Notes under the pieces: model-generated | Seen by the model: only the letters and a program-made list of their open reading frames with translations | Told to the model about the DNA's origin: nothing | Database searches by the model: none | Translations under genes and position numbers: made by a program | Shown: in pieces, positions 7,049-14,703 of the stretch | How positions within the stretch are numbered: the stretch's first letter is position 1 | How the letters are laid out: the number at the start of each line of letters is the position of its first letter | Assembly: GCA_964505035.1 (NCBI GenBank) | Contig: CAZDGK010000025.1 | Span: 1 to 19,964 of the forward strand | Direction of reading: 5' to 3' | DNA length: 19,964 bases | DNA from: CAZDGK01 sp964505035 | GTDB taxonomy: Bacteria > Patescibacteriota > Saccharimonadia > UBA4664

Positions 7049-7881
7049 TACACATCCTCCGCAAAGCGGCTAGCCGCTCGCTCAAAGTACAAGTAGCCCA
7101 GCACCGCTAGCAGTGGGGGAATCAGGTAGGGCACAAACCGTAGCGCGCTGTGCACCGCGTCAAACGTCGTGATCGCGTCTGGCCCAATCAGCAGCTGCCG
7201 CGCGTCCTGGATGATCTGCGTCACCGGGCTCAGTGTCAGCGCCTGCAGGAAGTGGTAGTACCGGGCCGGAATGATGTTGAGCGGGAAGATCACCGCGCTG
7301 GCATAGAACAGCAGCTGCAGCGCCACTTCCCAGATATAGGCGAAGTCCCGGAATTTCACATACCAGGCCGCCAGGAAGAACGACACGCCCAGGCTCAGGC
7401 AGTACAGCTCAACGATCAGCAGTATAAAACCAGCTACCTCCAAGGGGGCAGGGAAGAGCTGATTGGCGGCCATAAACACCACCACAATCAACAGGTTCAG
7501 CACCAGAGTAATCAGCGCGCTAATGCTGGTGGCCAGCAGTATCACAATCCGCGGAAAGTAGACCTTGCGGATCAGATCGCCCTTGTCCACGATCGACCGC
7601 ATCGCGTTGTTGGTGGACTCGGCAAAGTAGTTCCACAGCACGATACCCAGCAGCAGGTACACCGGGTAGTGCTGAATATCCGAGCCAATCCGCACAAACA
7701 CGCTAAACACCACGTACAGCACCCCAAAGATCGCTAGCGGCTTGATCAGTGACCACACATAGCCCAGGATTGAGCCCTGGTACTTCAGCTTGAAGTCGCT
7801 CACAGCAAGCTCCCGCACCATGCTCCAGTAGTTGCGGTTCGTATTCATCTCCACCTTAGAAAGAGTAATGGGTGAGGGCAT
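7048..7881 (-). CDS. wzm: Wzm: membrane subunit of the ABC polysaccharide exporter
   Basis: 277 residues with about six membrane helices, the usual size for an ABC-2 type Wzm/TagG permease. The amphipathic start is typical: VRELAVSDFKLKYQGSILGYVWSLIKPL, followed by helices such as LAIFGVLYVVFSVFV and VYLLLGIVLWNYFAES, and the charged coupling region DLIRKVYFPRIVILLAT. It forms the channel through which Wzt drives a lipid-linked glycan across the membrane. The ATG at 7881 has no ribosome-binding site; a second ATG 11 codons in (7848) sits behind AAGGTGGAG, although the spacing is short, so the true start may be either. It is first in a tightly overlapping operon (wzm, wzt, methyltransferase, GT2) and is divergent from the tandem glycosyltransferase. 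Confidence 0.92.
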   Translation of the reverse strand: MPSPITLSKVEMNTNRNYWSMVRELAVSDFKLKYQGSILGYVWSLIKPLAIFGVLYVVFSVFVRIGSDIQHYPVYLLLGIVLWNYFAESTNNAMRSIVDKGDLIRKVYFPRIVILLATSISALITLVLNLLIVVVFMAANQLFPAPLEVAGFILLIVELYCLSLGVSFFLAAWYVKFRDFAYIWEVALQLLFYASAVIFPLNIIPARYYHFLQALTLSPVTQIIQDARQLLIGPDAITTFDAVHSALRFVPYLIPPLLAVLGYLYFERAASRFAEDV

Positions 7882-7925
7882 AAGTCTGCGAATTGAGGCG
7901 TAAACTTATGTTATCTTAGCATAAG
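7879..7925. promoter_or_regulatory. Divergent control region with three CTTATG/CATAAG hexamers
   Basis: The 62-base spacer between wzm and the tandem glycosyltransferase is AT-rich compared with its flanks and must hold both promoters. CATAAG occurs at 7879-7884 (including the wzm start codon) and 7920-7925, with its inverse CTTATG at 7905-7910; the last two form an inverted repeat around 9 bases. For the plus strand, TTGAGG (7893-7898) and TAGCAT (7917-7922) at an 18-base spacing are weak -35 and -10 candidates. A repressor operator or a chance repeat are both possible. Confidence 0.35.
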
Positions 7926-7943
7926 GTCCTCTAAGAGTGAGTA

Positions 7944-9740
7944 GTGAGTGAAGTTGTGAAGCATCTCAAGCGAGTCATATTGCATTTGCTGCCCGTCGGC
8001 AGCCGTCGCCGCCGCACTGCCAAGCGCGTCTACGACCGTCTGCGCGGCCGCCGTGAGTCCAACCCGCCCGAAACCTACCAGCAATGGGTCAAGCGGGTCG
8101 AGCCCAGCACCATCTCGCCGGTCGGCCAGTATTCATACCGGCCGCTTATTAGTATCGTCGTCCCGACCTTTAATCCCTTGCCCAAATACACCCAGCAGCT
8201 TATCGACTCCATCATTGCCCAGACCTATGACAACTGGGAACTAGTGCTGGTCGAAGGCTCCACCAAGCCAGAAGCATCTGCCGACGTCACCCGCCAAGCC
8301 ACTCGCGACCCGCGCATCAAGCTCACTCCCTCCACCTCCGACAAGTCCATCGCCGGCAACACCAATACCGGCATCAAGGCCGCCACCGGCGACTACATCG
8401 CTTTTCTCGATTGCGATGACACCCTCGCCCCCCATGCCCTCAACGAGGTCGTGCGCGTTCTCCAGGATCAGCCAGATATTGACTGGTTCTACTCCGACGA
8501 AGACAAGCTCAGCGAAGACGGCCGCGACCGCCTGCCCTTTCTCTTCAAGCCCGACTGGTCGCCGGACCTCTTTATGAACGTCAACTACGTCACCCACTTT
8601 ACCGTCGTTCGCGCCGAGCTCGTCCGCCGGGTCAAGGGCATCCGCTCCGGCTACGAAGGCGCCCAGGACTTCGACTTCGCTCTGCGGCTACTCGATCACC
8701 ATCCCAAGATCCACCATATCCCGAAAATTCTCTATCACTGGCGCTACGCCGAAGGCTCCACCGCCGTCCATCCCAGTCGCAAACCCGAGCTTCTGGTCGC
8801 GGGCGTCAAAGCCCTCAATGAGTACCTCAAGCGCCACAAGATCAATGCCGTAGCCGAGAACGTTCCTGGTGCCCCCTCCAATTATCACGTCCGGTACGCC
8901 ACTCCCGGCAATCCCAAGGCCTCACTCATCATCCCATTCAAGGATAAGTCACAGGTCACCAAGGTCATGATCGACTCGGTCCTAGCCAAGACCACCTATC
9001 CCAACTACGAGATCATCCTCGTCGACAATCGCAGCACCGATCCCGCCACCGCCGTCTATCTCAAAACCCTCAAGGACCCGCGCATCCAGGTTGTCTCCTA
9101 CGATCAGCCGTTCAATTGGTCAGCCGTCAATAATTTTGGCCGTCGCCACGCCACCGGCGAGGTCCTGGTCTTCCTCAACAACGACATGGAGGTCATCAAC
9201 CCCGAGTGGCTCACTGAGCTTGTCGGGGTAGCCATCCAGCCGGGCGTCGGCGAAGTGGGCGCCTATCTGGAGTATCCCAACAAATCCATCCAGCATGCCG
9301 GTGTCGTGCTCGGTTTCTTTGGGGTGGTAGGCCACATCTTCCGCGGCCTGGGCCTGGGCAACTTCACCTACTTCGGCCTCCCCGACTGGCCGCGCAACTA
9401 CCTAGCCGTCACCGGCGCCTGCATCGCCGTCCAGGCTTCCAAGTACGAGCAAGTCGGCGGTCTAGACGAGGAGTTCATCACCGCCGGCTCCGACGTCCGT
9501 TTTGGGCTGGCGCTCTATGAAGCTGGCTACCGCAACGTCTACTGGCCCTTCGCCAAGCTCATCCACTATGAAGGCGTCAGCGTAGGTGTTTATAATCAGC
9601 GCGACGACAACGTCCACGACTATAATGTGTCCATGAAGTATTACCGGCGCTACCTGGACGCCGGCGACCCCTACTTCAATCCCAATCTAGACCTCATGTC
9701 GCCCCAGGCCGAGCAAATCAAACTAGGAGACCTATCTTGA
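7944..9740 (+). CDS. Two-domain GT2 glycosyltransferase
   Basis: 598 residues with two GT-A domains in tandem, like the bifunctional enzymes of O-antigen and rhamnan synthesis. Residues 1-40 are basic and hydrophobic and may bind the membrane. Domain 1 (about 68-290) has ISIVVPTFNPLPKYTQQLID, the acidic cluster DCDD (156-159), YSDEDKL (183-189) and ending YHWRYAEGSTAVH. Domain 2 (about 326-560) has ASLIIPFKDK, LVDNRSTD (359-366), LNNDMEV (411-417) and SDVRFGLALYEAGYRNVYWP (516-535). Both halves keep metal-binding aspartates, so both may be active and add two linkages in turn. The start is GTG at 7944, the first possible codon after an in-frame stop, with only a weak purine stretch upstream. 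The TTG of the next gene overlaps its TGA stop. Confidence 0.92.
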   Translation: MSEVVKHLKRVILHLLPVGSRRRRTAKRVYDRLRGRRESNPPETYQQWVKRVEPSTISPVGQYSYRPLISIVVPTFNPLPKYTQQLIDSIIAQTYDNWELVLVEGSTKPEASADVTRQATRDPRIKLTPSTSDKSIAGNTNTGIKAATGDYIAFLDCDDTLAPHALNEVVRVLQDQPDIDWFYSDEDKLSEDGRDRLPFLFKPDWSPDLFMNVNYVTHFTVVRAELVRRVKGIRSGYEGAQDFDFALRLLDHHPKIHHIPKILYHWRYAEGSTAVHPSRKPELLVAGVKALNEYLKRHKINAVAENVPGAPSNYHVRYATPGNPKASLIIPFKDKSQVTKVMIDSVLAKTTYPNYEIILVDNRSTDPATAVYLKTLKDPRIQVVSYDQPFNWSAVNNFGRRHATGEVLVFLNNDMEVINPEWLTELVGVAIQPGVGEVGAYLEYPNKSIQHAGVVLGFFGVVGHIFRGLGLGNFTYFGLPDWPRNYLAVTGACIAVQASKYEQVGGLDEEFITAGSDVRFGLALYEAGYRNVYWPFAKLIHYEGVSVGVYNQRDDNVHDYNVSMKYYRRYLDAGDPYFNPNLDLMSPQAEQIKLGDLS

Positions 9741-11059
9741 ATCTGAAATACCGCTTCCAAAAAGCTTGGGAATCGCTCACTACCGAGGGCCCAGTCATTT
9801 TCGGCCGCAAACTGGTTCGCTTCGTACCCTGGGCTATGCGCCGCGTCTACGCCAAGGCCAGCCCCTACTTGCCCGAGTCCCTGCGCGCCCATGGCATTCG
9901 CTACAACCTCGACTACCAGATGCTTTCCAGTCCTGTTTTCCAGATCACGGCCGGCGACATTGAGCACAGCCAAGCCGCCACCGCGGGCCCCAAGCCCGAC
10001 CCCATTCGCACCTCCACTTGGTTTGTGCCCTACTTTGACCACATCCACTATGGTGGCAATTTCACCATCTTCCGCATGATGAACGCCATGGCCGAGGCCG
10101 GCATCAAGCCCCGCATCGTCATCTACGACCGCCACTTATTCGACCATGTGGCCATGAAGGCTCAGATCGACCAGTTCTTCCCGGCCCTCCAGTCAGCCGA
10201 GCTCATCGTCATGGACTTGGCCAAGGATCGCATCGAGGACCTGCCGCCCACCGATATCGCCTTCTGCACCATCTGGATGAGCGCTTACTGCCTGCTGCGC
10301 TTCAATCAAACCAAGCGCAAATACTACTTTGCCCAGGATTACGAGCCGCTCTTCTATGTCGGCGGCCCAGTCTTTGCCCTGGCCGAGTCCACCTACCGCT
10401 TCGGCTTCTATGGCGTCGTCAACACGACCGGCCTGCTCATGGCCATCCATAAGCGTCATGGCATGGAAGGTATAAGCTTCGTGCCAGCCGTCGACTCCAG
10501 ATACTATCCGCTCATCATGCCCGACCGCCACAATAAGCGCCTGAAAATCTACTTCTATGCTCGCCCTGGCGCCCCGCGCAATGCCTTCGAGCTCGGCATC
10601 CTGATCATCCAGCAGCTCATCAAGCGCTATGGCGACCGCATCGAGATCATCACCGCCGGCGCTGAGTGGAACGAAGCCAGCTATGGCCTCAAGGGCCTCA
10701 TCACTAACCTCGGCCGCCTCAACGGCCACGAGGAGGTCTCCAAGCTCTACGCTAGCTGTGATATCGGCTTCGTCTACATGCTCTCCAAGCACCCGTCCTA
10801 CCAGCCATTTGAGTACATGGCCTCTGGCATGGCGACCGTCACCAATAACAACGAAGACAACCTCTGGTTCCTCAAGGACGGCGTAAACTGCCTCATCGCC
10901 GAGCCCTCCGCCGCCGCCATGGCCGAGAAAATCGGCTGGCTCATCGAGGACGAAGAGCTCCGCACCAAGATTCAGCGGGGCGGCCTCGCCTCCGTCAGCA
11001 ACGACTGGAAGAAGCAAGAAGACCTCGTCGTCAACGACATCCTTCACTCAGCCAACTAG
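9737..11059 (+). CDS. WsaF-like GT4 glycosyltransferase (probable rhamnosyltransferase)
   Basis: 440 residues. The start is TTG at 9737, overlapping the previous stop as TTGA, and is supported by AGGAGA 6-7 bases upstream. The N-terminal half shows the WsaF pattern: WFVPYFDHIHYGGNFTIFRM (95-114) followed by ITIPRI-like strands (IKPRIVIYD), then TDIAFCTIWMSAYCLLRF and YYFAQDYEPLFYVGG. The C-terminal half has IYFYARPGAPRNAFELGI for donor binding and HPSYQPFEYMASGMATVTNN in place of the usual E-x7-E region. WsaF from Geobacillus is a beta-1,2-rhamnosyltransferase of an S-layer glycan; relatives are common in O-antigen clusters beside tandem GT2 enzymes, as here. Rhamnose as substrate is therefore inferred from family, and no dTDP-rhamnose genes are in the window. 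Confidence 0.9.
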   Translation: MNLKYRFQKAWESLTTEGPVIFGRKLVRFVPWAMRRVYAKASPYLPESLRAHGIRYNLDYQMLSSPVFQITAGDIEHSQAATAGPKPDPIRTSTWFVPYFDHIHYGGNFTIFRMMNAMAEAGIKPRIVIYDRHLFDHVAMKAQIDQFFPALQSAELIVMDLAKDRIEDLPPTDIAFCTIWMSAYCLLRFNQTKRKYYFAQDYEPLFYVGGPVFALAESTYRFGFYGVVNTTGLLMAIHKRHGMEGISFVPAVDSRYYPLIMPDRHNKRLKIYFYARPGAPRNAFELGILIIQQLIKRYGDRIEIITAGAEWNEASYGLKGLITNLGRLNGHEEVSKLYASCDIGFVYMLSKHPSYQPFEYMASGMATVTNNNEDNLWFLKDGVNCLIAEPSAAAMAEKIGWLIEDEELRTKIQRGGLASVSNDWKKQEDLVVNDILHSAN

Positions 11060-11077
11060 CCAAACCAGGCCCACACC

Positions 11078-11106
11078 TTGCAAAATAAGCCTGTCTGTGG
11101 TATGGT
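11078..11106 (+). promoter_or_regulatory. Extended -10 promoter of the secreted propeller gene
   Basis: TTGCAA (11078-11083), a 17-base spacer, then TATGGT (11101-11106) preceded by TGG, an extended -10. The ATG at 11112 begins only 6 bases after the -10 ends, so transcription would begin at or next to the start codon. The GGTGG just before the ATG is too close for a normal ribosome-binding site. Confidence 0.5.
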
Positions 11107-11111
11107 GGCGT

Positions 11112-12473
11112 ATGCTTAAAACTCGTCTCATCTTGGCCGCCCTCACATTCCTGCTGGGTACCGCCCCGGGTTTCTTGCCCGCACCCGCTTCAGCGGGGGC
11201 GTACCCTGGTACTAATGGCCAAATCACCTACCGCTACGAAAACATCAATGACCCGGCCGATCCGCCGCTCATCACCATGAATGCCGACGGCTCCGGCCAG
11301 GCACCCGTATCCGGCACCGCCACCGCTAAGCTTGGCGGCTGGACGTCGGTGGCCTACTCACCCGACGGCACCAAGATCGCCTACTCCAAATATGATTCTG
11401 CCGCCGCCGGTCCGTGGCTATACGTGGCCGACGTCAATGGCGCCAACCCCCACCGCCTAGGCTACGGCGAGGCAGCCAGCTGGTCGCCAGATGGTCTGCG
11501 CCTAGTCGTTGGCGGCGGCGACGACCTCTCGATCGTCAATATGGACGGTAGCCAAGCCCATGTCCTGAGCAATGATTATCTGCTGCCGGCCATGGATCCC
11601 TCCTGGTCTCCCAAGGGCGATTTGATTGCCTTCTCACTCCGCGACCCGGCCGACATTTACAATAGCCAAATCTTCACCATCAAGCCCGATGGCACGGAGC
11701 TAACTCAGATCACCGACGGCACCCACTCCAACTTTGGCCCCTCCTGGGACCCGACCGGTGAAGCCATTTTATTCTCCAGCGATCGCGACAGCGTACCCAA
11801 CACCTACCGCTACGACATCTACGCCATGGACCCCACGGGTTCAGCCGTAGTGCGGCTCACCGACACGCCGGCCCAGGACGAATACAACCCAGTTGTATCA
11901 CCAGACGGCAACACTCTGCTCTACCTCAGCCCACAATCCGGCATCGGCAACAATCTCTGGAGTACTGATGGCGCCACCGCCGTGGATCTCACGCCAAACA
12001 CCGATGTGCTGTCCTATTCCTGGCAGCCCATCGTCTCTACCTTCGTCTACCGCCTGTCCAACTGGCGTACTCACGAGCGCATGATCACCATCAATCCCTA
12101 TGAGGCCATCCTGGCGCCCATCAATGACAATGGCTGGATCTATGAGGGCGTCACTTTCCACGCCGGCACCCCCGACCTGCCCGGCGCCGTCCCGGTCTAC
12201 CGCCTGTCCAACTGGCGCACCCACGAACGCCTCTTCACCAATAGCTATTACGAGGCCCAAATGGCCGTCGCCAACGACCCCGGTTGGATCTACGAAGGCC
12301 CAGCCTTCTACTCCATCCCCTGCAGCGCCAGTACCACCACCATCTATCGCATGGCCAACTATCTCACCGCCGAGCGCCTCTTCACGCCTAGCAAATATGA
12401 GGTCGATTATGCCGTGGCCCATTATCCCGGCTGGGTCGATGACGGTGTCGGCTTCTGCGTCCCCTCGCAGTAG
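11112..12473 (+). CDS. Secreted TolB-like beta-propeller protein with three C-terminal DUF5648-like repeats
   Basis: 453 residues from the ATG at 11112. An in-frame GTG at 11097 would lie inside the promoter, so it is rejected. Residues 1-27 are a signal peptide (LKTRLILAALTFLLG core, APASA before the likely cut). About 30-305 is a TolB/WD40-like propeller with at least five strands of the type SPDGTKIAYS, SWSPDGLRLVVGG, SWSPKGDLIAFSLRD, SWDPTGEAILFSSDRD and VSPDGNTLLYLS. From about 311 to the end are three repeats beginning VYRLSNWRTHERM, VYRLSNWRTHERLF and IYRMANYLTAERLF and ending in GWIYEGVTF-like segments, resembling DUF5648, a module found in many secreted bacterial proteins. There is no anchor, so it should be released or held by binding. 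The target is unknown. Confidence 0.82.
   Translation: MLKTRLILAALTFLLGTAPGFLPAPASAGAYPGTNGQITYRYENINDPADPPLITMNADGSGQAPVSGTATAKLGGWTSVAYSPDGTKIAYSKYDSAAAGPWLYVADVNGANPHRLGYGEAASWSPDGLRLVVGGGDDLSIVNMDGSQAHVLSNDYLLPAMDPSWSPKGDLIAFSLRDPADIYNSQIFTIKPDGTELTQITDGTHSNFGPSWDPTGEAILFSSDRDSVPNTYRYDIYAMDPTGSAVVRLTDTPAQDEYNPVVSPDGNTLLYLSPQSGIGNNLWSTDGATAVDLTPNTDVLSYSWQPIVSTFVYRLSNWRTHERMITINPYEAILAPINDNGWIYEGVTFHAGTPDLPGAVPVYRLSNWRTHERLFTNSYYEAQMAVANDPGWIYEGPAFYSIPCSASTTTIYRMANYLTAERLFTPSKYEVDYAVAHYPGWVDDGVGFCVPSQ
12045..12466 (+). repeat. Three tandem DUF5648-like coding repeats
   Basis: Three copies of a 40-50 residue unit. The first two share 23 identical bases (12045-12067 and 12195-12217, a 150-base offset, encoding VYRLSNW), whereas the third, starting near 12342, is diverged (IYRMANYLTAERLF). 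This fits a recent duplication of unit 1 or 2 inside the gene. Conserved features are YR, ER and a GW(I/V)-(Y/D)-(E/D)G end. Confidence 0.75.
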
Positions 12474-12494
12474 AGCTGCCAGAATTGGCTAGCT
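12474..12494. terminator. Hairpin at a convergent junction, possible bidirectional terminator
   Basis: AGCTGCCA (12474-12481) pairs with TGGC-AGCT (12486-12489, 12491-12494) around a GAAT loop, with one bulged T. It fills almost the whole spacer between two converging genes. Neither side has a T-run, so it may only slow polymerase or protect 3' ends. Confidence 0.35.
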
Positions 12495-13308
12495 AGTTCG
12501 TGCCGAATAACCGCGCCCAGCGCGACGCCGGTTGCCACTCCGGATCCGGCTCCAGGATCAGAATGTCCTGGCCGTCGGTCACGCCCTCGCGCCCACTCCA
12601 GAACCCGCGGTGGATGCCGTCCACCAGCCGCAAGCCGGCCCGGCTCAGCATGCCATTGATCACCTCCGGAGTGTAGCCGATGGCGCCCTCCGGGTAGTCC
12701 TTGTCATTAATCCAACAGCCGTCGCCGTAGGGGTGCTCAAACTTCAGCGGGTGCGGGGAGGTCTTGGCCATCTCGCGCGATTCTGGGTCTAGTACAAAGA
12801 ACGACGCCAGCACCAGTCCGCCCGGCTTCAGCACCCGTCGAAACTCGTGCAGGTAGTGCTGAATGTCGTCGCGGAACATGTGCGTAAACACCGAGTGCAG
12901 CGCGATCCGGTCTACTTCGCCGTTGCTTGCCGGCAGCTTCACCTGCGACACTCGAAGCTTGCCGCCGCCATTGTGTATCTGGCTGTACACGTCGTAATAG
13001 TGGAAGGTAAAGTGCGGGTACTTGGGCGTGATGTTGGCCGTACACCAGTCGATGCTCGGCTTGATGATGTCAAAACCCACGTATTTGCCGTTGTCCAATA
13101 CCTTGGCTAGCTGCATGGCGTCCCGGCCCACGCCGCACCCCACCTCCAGGAAAAAGTGGTCGGGCTTCAGCGGTGTGTACTGTTCGTACTGGTTCATGTG
13201 GCCCTTCGAGATCACATCCCAGGTGTCTGCGCCCCCGCCCGTCAGATCCACCAGATCCATCGGGATCTCATAGCCTTCGTACTTAAACAGTTCAGCCGTC
13301 TTCGCCAT
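12493..13308 (-). CDS. Class I SAM-dependent methyltransferase
   Basis: 271 residues from ATG at 13308; an in-frame TTG two codons earlier is possible. The core shows motif I FFLEVGCGVGRDAM (52-65), strand 2 ending KYVGFDIIKPS with D80, ALHSVFTHMFRDDI (136-149) and the post-core LHEFRRVLKPGGLVLASFF (153-171). These match methyltransferase type 11/12 enzymes that act on small molecules or sugars. The substrate is not readable; a sugar or envelope component is inferred from the neighbours only. It is last in an operon behind the lysozyme-like repeat protein, 27 bases downstream. Its only ribosome-binding site, AGGAG about 10 bases before the ATG, lies in one arm of a perfect hairpin (13318-13334), so expression may depend on how the transcript folds. 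Confidence 0.85.
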   Translation of the reverse strand: MAKTAELFKYEGYEIPMDLVDLTGGGADTWDVISKGHMNQYEQYTPLKPDHFFLEVGCGVGRDAMQLAKVLDNGKYVGFDIIKPSIDWCTANITPKYPHFTFHYYDVYSQIHNGGGKLRVSQVKLPASNGEVDRIALHSVFTHMFRDDIQHYLHEFRRVLKPGGLVLASFFVLDPESREMAKTSPHPLKFEHPYGDGCWINDKDYPEGAIGYTPEVINGMLSRAGLRLVDGIHRGFWSGREGVTDGQDILILEPDPEWQPASRWARLFGTN

Positions 13309-13317
13309 AATCAAACC

Positions 13318-13334
13318 ACTCCTGTAATAGGAGT
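13318..13334 (-). promoter_or_regulatory. Hairpin enclosing the ribosome-binding site of the methyltransferase gene
   Basis: On the minus strand ACTCCT-ATTAC-AGGAGT is a perfect 6-base-pair stem with a 5-base loop. The 3' arm is the AGGAG expected to bind the ribosome. A TATAAT (13340-13335, overlapping the stop of the upstream gene) could start a transcript inside the loop that lacks the 5' arm. No -35 is visible, so that promoter is uncertain. Confidence 0.45.
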
Positions 13335-13335
13335 A

Positions 13336-14703
13336 TTATAGGCTGCCGCCGTCAGGCATGGCTAGGATAAATTCATCTGGCTCGTTCACAATGTTGCCGG
13401 CGTTGGCTCCTAGGCTCACGAGCGTCGCTGGCGTGGTGATGTATTTGCGCTGTCCACCAGTGATGTAGAAGATTTGCCCGTTGCTAATCTTGGCAAACTG
13501 AGTGGCGGCCGCCCCGTCTGGCAGGCGGCTCACCGCGACATCAGTCAGAGTTGTCAGGCTGCTGACCGTCAGACCGTACTGCGTCTGCATGCTCGCGCTC
13601 ACCACGCGCTTCACGCCGTCGGCGATATACACCGCCCCGGCGCCGTTCTTGAAGGCCAGGGGTAGCATTCCCGCGCTGGGGTAGCGGGCCGCTGTGGTGG
13701 CGTCCACCGTCAGCGTCTTGGTAGTGGGCAAGTCAAAGTAGGCAAAGTAGTTGGGGCTAGGCACTACCAGACTGCTGGCCCCGTTTACCAGATATACGAC
13801 GTCCGCGCCACTCACCTTGTAGAGCCGCCCCGGCGCGAGGTGGAAGCCGCCAAACGCGCCGCTGAAAAGCCCTTCGGTGTATGGCGACACCGTCCCCACC
13901 ATGTTCAGGCTAAAGCCTAGTCCAAAGAAGTCATCAAACGTCGGGAACACAAACTTTTTGCTACCCCAGACCGTAAATATCGTCCCGCCGGCCGATGATA
14001 ACACCCCCGGCAGAGCCGTTGTTGGCAGGCCCGCCAGCGCATGCGGTGCGTCGGTCACCGGTGTGCCCACTGGCCANNNNNNNNNNNNNNNNNNNNNNNN
14101 NNNNNNNNNNNNNNNNNNNNNNNNNNNNNNNNNNNNNNNNNNNNNNNNNNNNNNNNNNNNNNNNNNNNNNNNNNNNAGCGGCTGCATGGCGTTGATGTCC
14201 TTCATCCACCGCACCTTGGCCCAGCCGCCCAGTACATCAATGAACACACTGTCCATAATCGGCCGCTTATTGCCGCCCTCCAGCTTGTACACCGTGTTCT
14301 GGAACGCCATCATCGGCGGGATTGGACCGTCATACACCGTGTATTGGGTAAAGAACGGCACCGGCAGAGCCTTGTTCACGGCCGTATTAAAGCAGTCGAT
14401 GCCCCAGGTGGTCGTTGGGTTGACTGAACCATCCAGGTTCTTGGCGCAGGCCGAGCCATCAATCGCGTATCGCTTGCCATCATCGAATAGATAGGTGATG
14501 CCGGAGGGGTCACCCGCCTGATGCGCTACCGTAGTAAGAGTCCTGTTGGCCGGATCCGGGTCTACTGGGAATCCATCAATCATCGTCTGATCCACCAGGT
14601 TCACCGCTAGCCTATGGAACCCATAGGCCACCATCGTCTGGTAGTCGGGAATGTAATACTTAAACCCATTCGCAATGGCATATATTTTGCTGTCCGTCCG
14701 AGA
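13336..14703 (-). repeat. About seven coding repeats in the lysozyme-like protein
   Basis: Each unit opens with hydrophobic-Y/F, a short turn containing G or D, then K/R-x-Y/V/P (for example YAIANGFKYYIPDY, YLFDDGKRYAID, YKVSGADVVYLVN). The units are strongly diverged, so the array is old. The N gap falls in the third unit: INAMQP lies before it and WPVGTPV after, which look like two parts of one unit. Confidence 0.65.

Noticed and set aside
10193..11047. A long open frame (284 codons) antisense to the WsaF-like gene
   Set aside because: Its product is a low-complexity run of G, D, E, A and V, as expected when a G+C-rich gene is read backwards; the plus-strand frame has clear family motifs.
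11066..11093. CAGGC/GCCTG inverted repeat upstream of the secreted propeller gene
   Set aside because: Only 5 base pairs around an 18-base loop and overlapping a good promoter; not a convincing terminator or operator.
13961..14209. Short frames running through the N gap on both strands
   Set aside because: They exist only because unknown bases were read through; the repeat-rich minus-strand frame explains both flanks.
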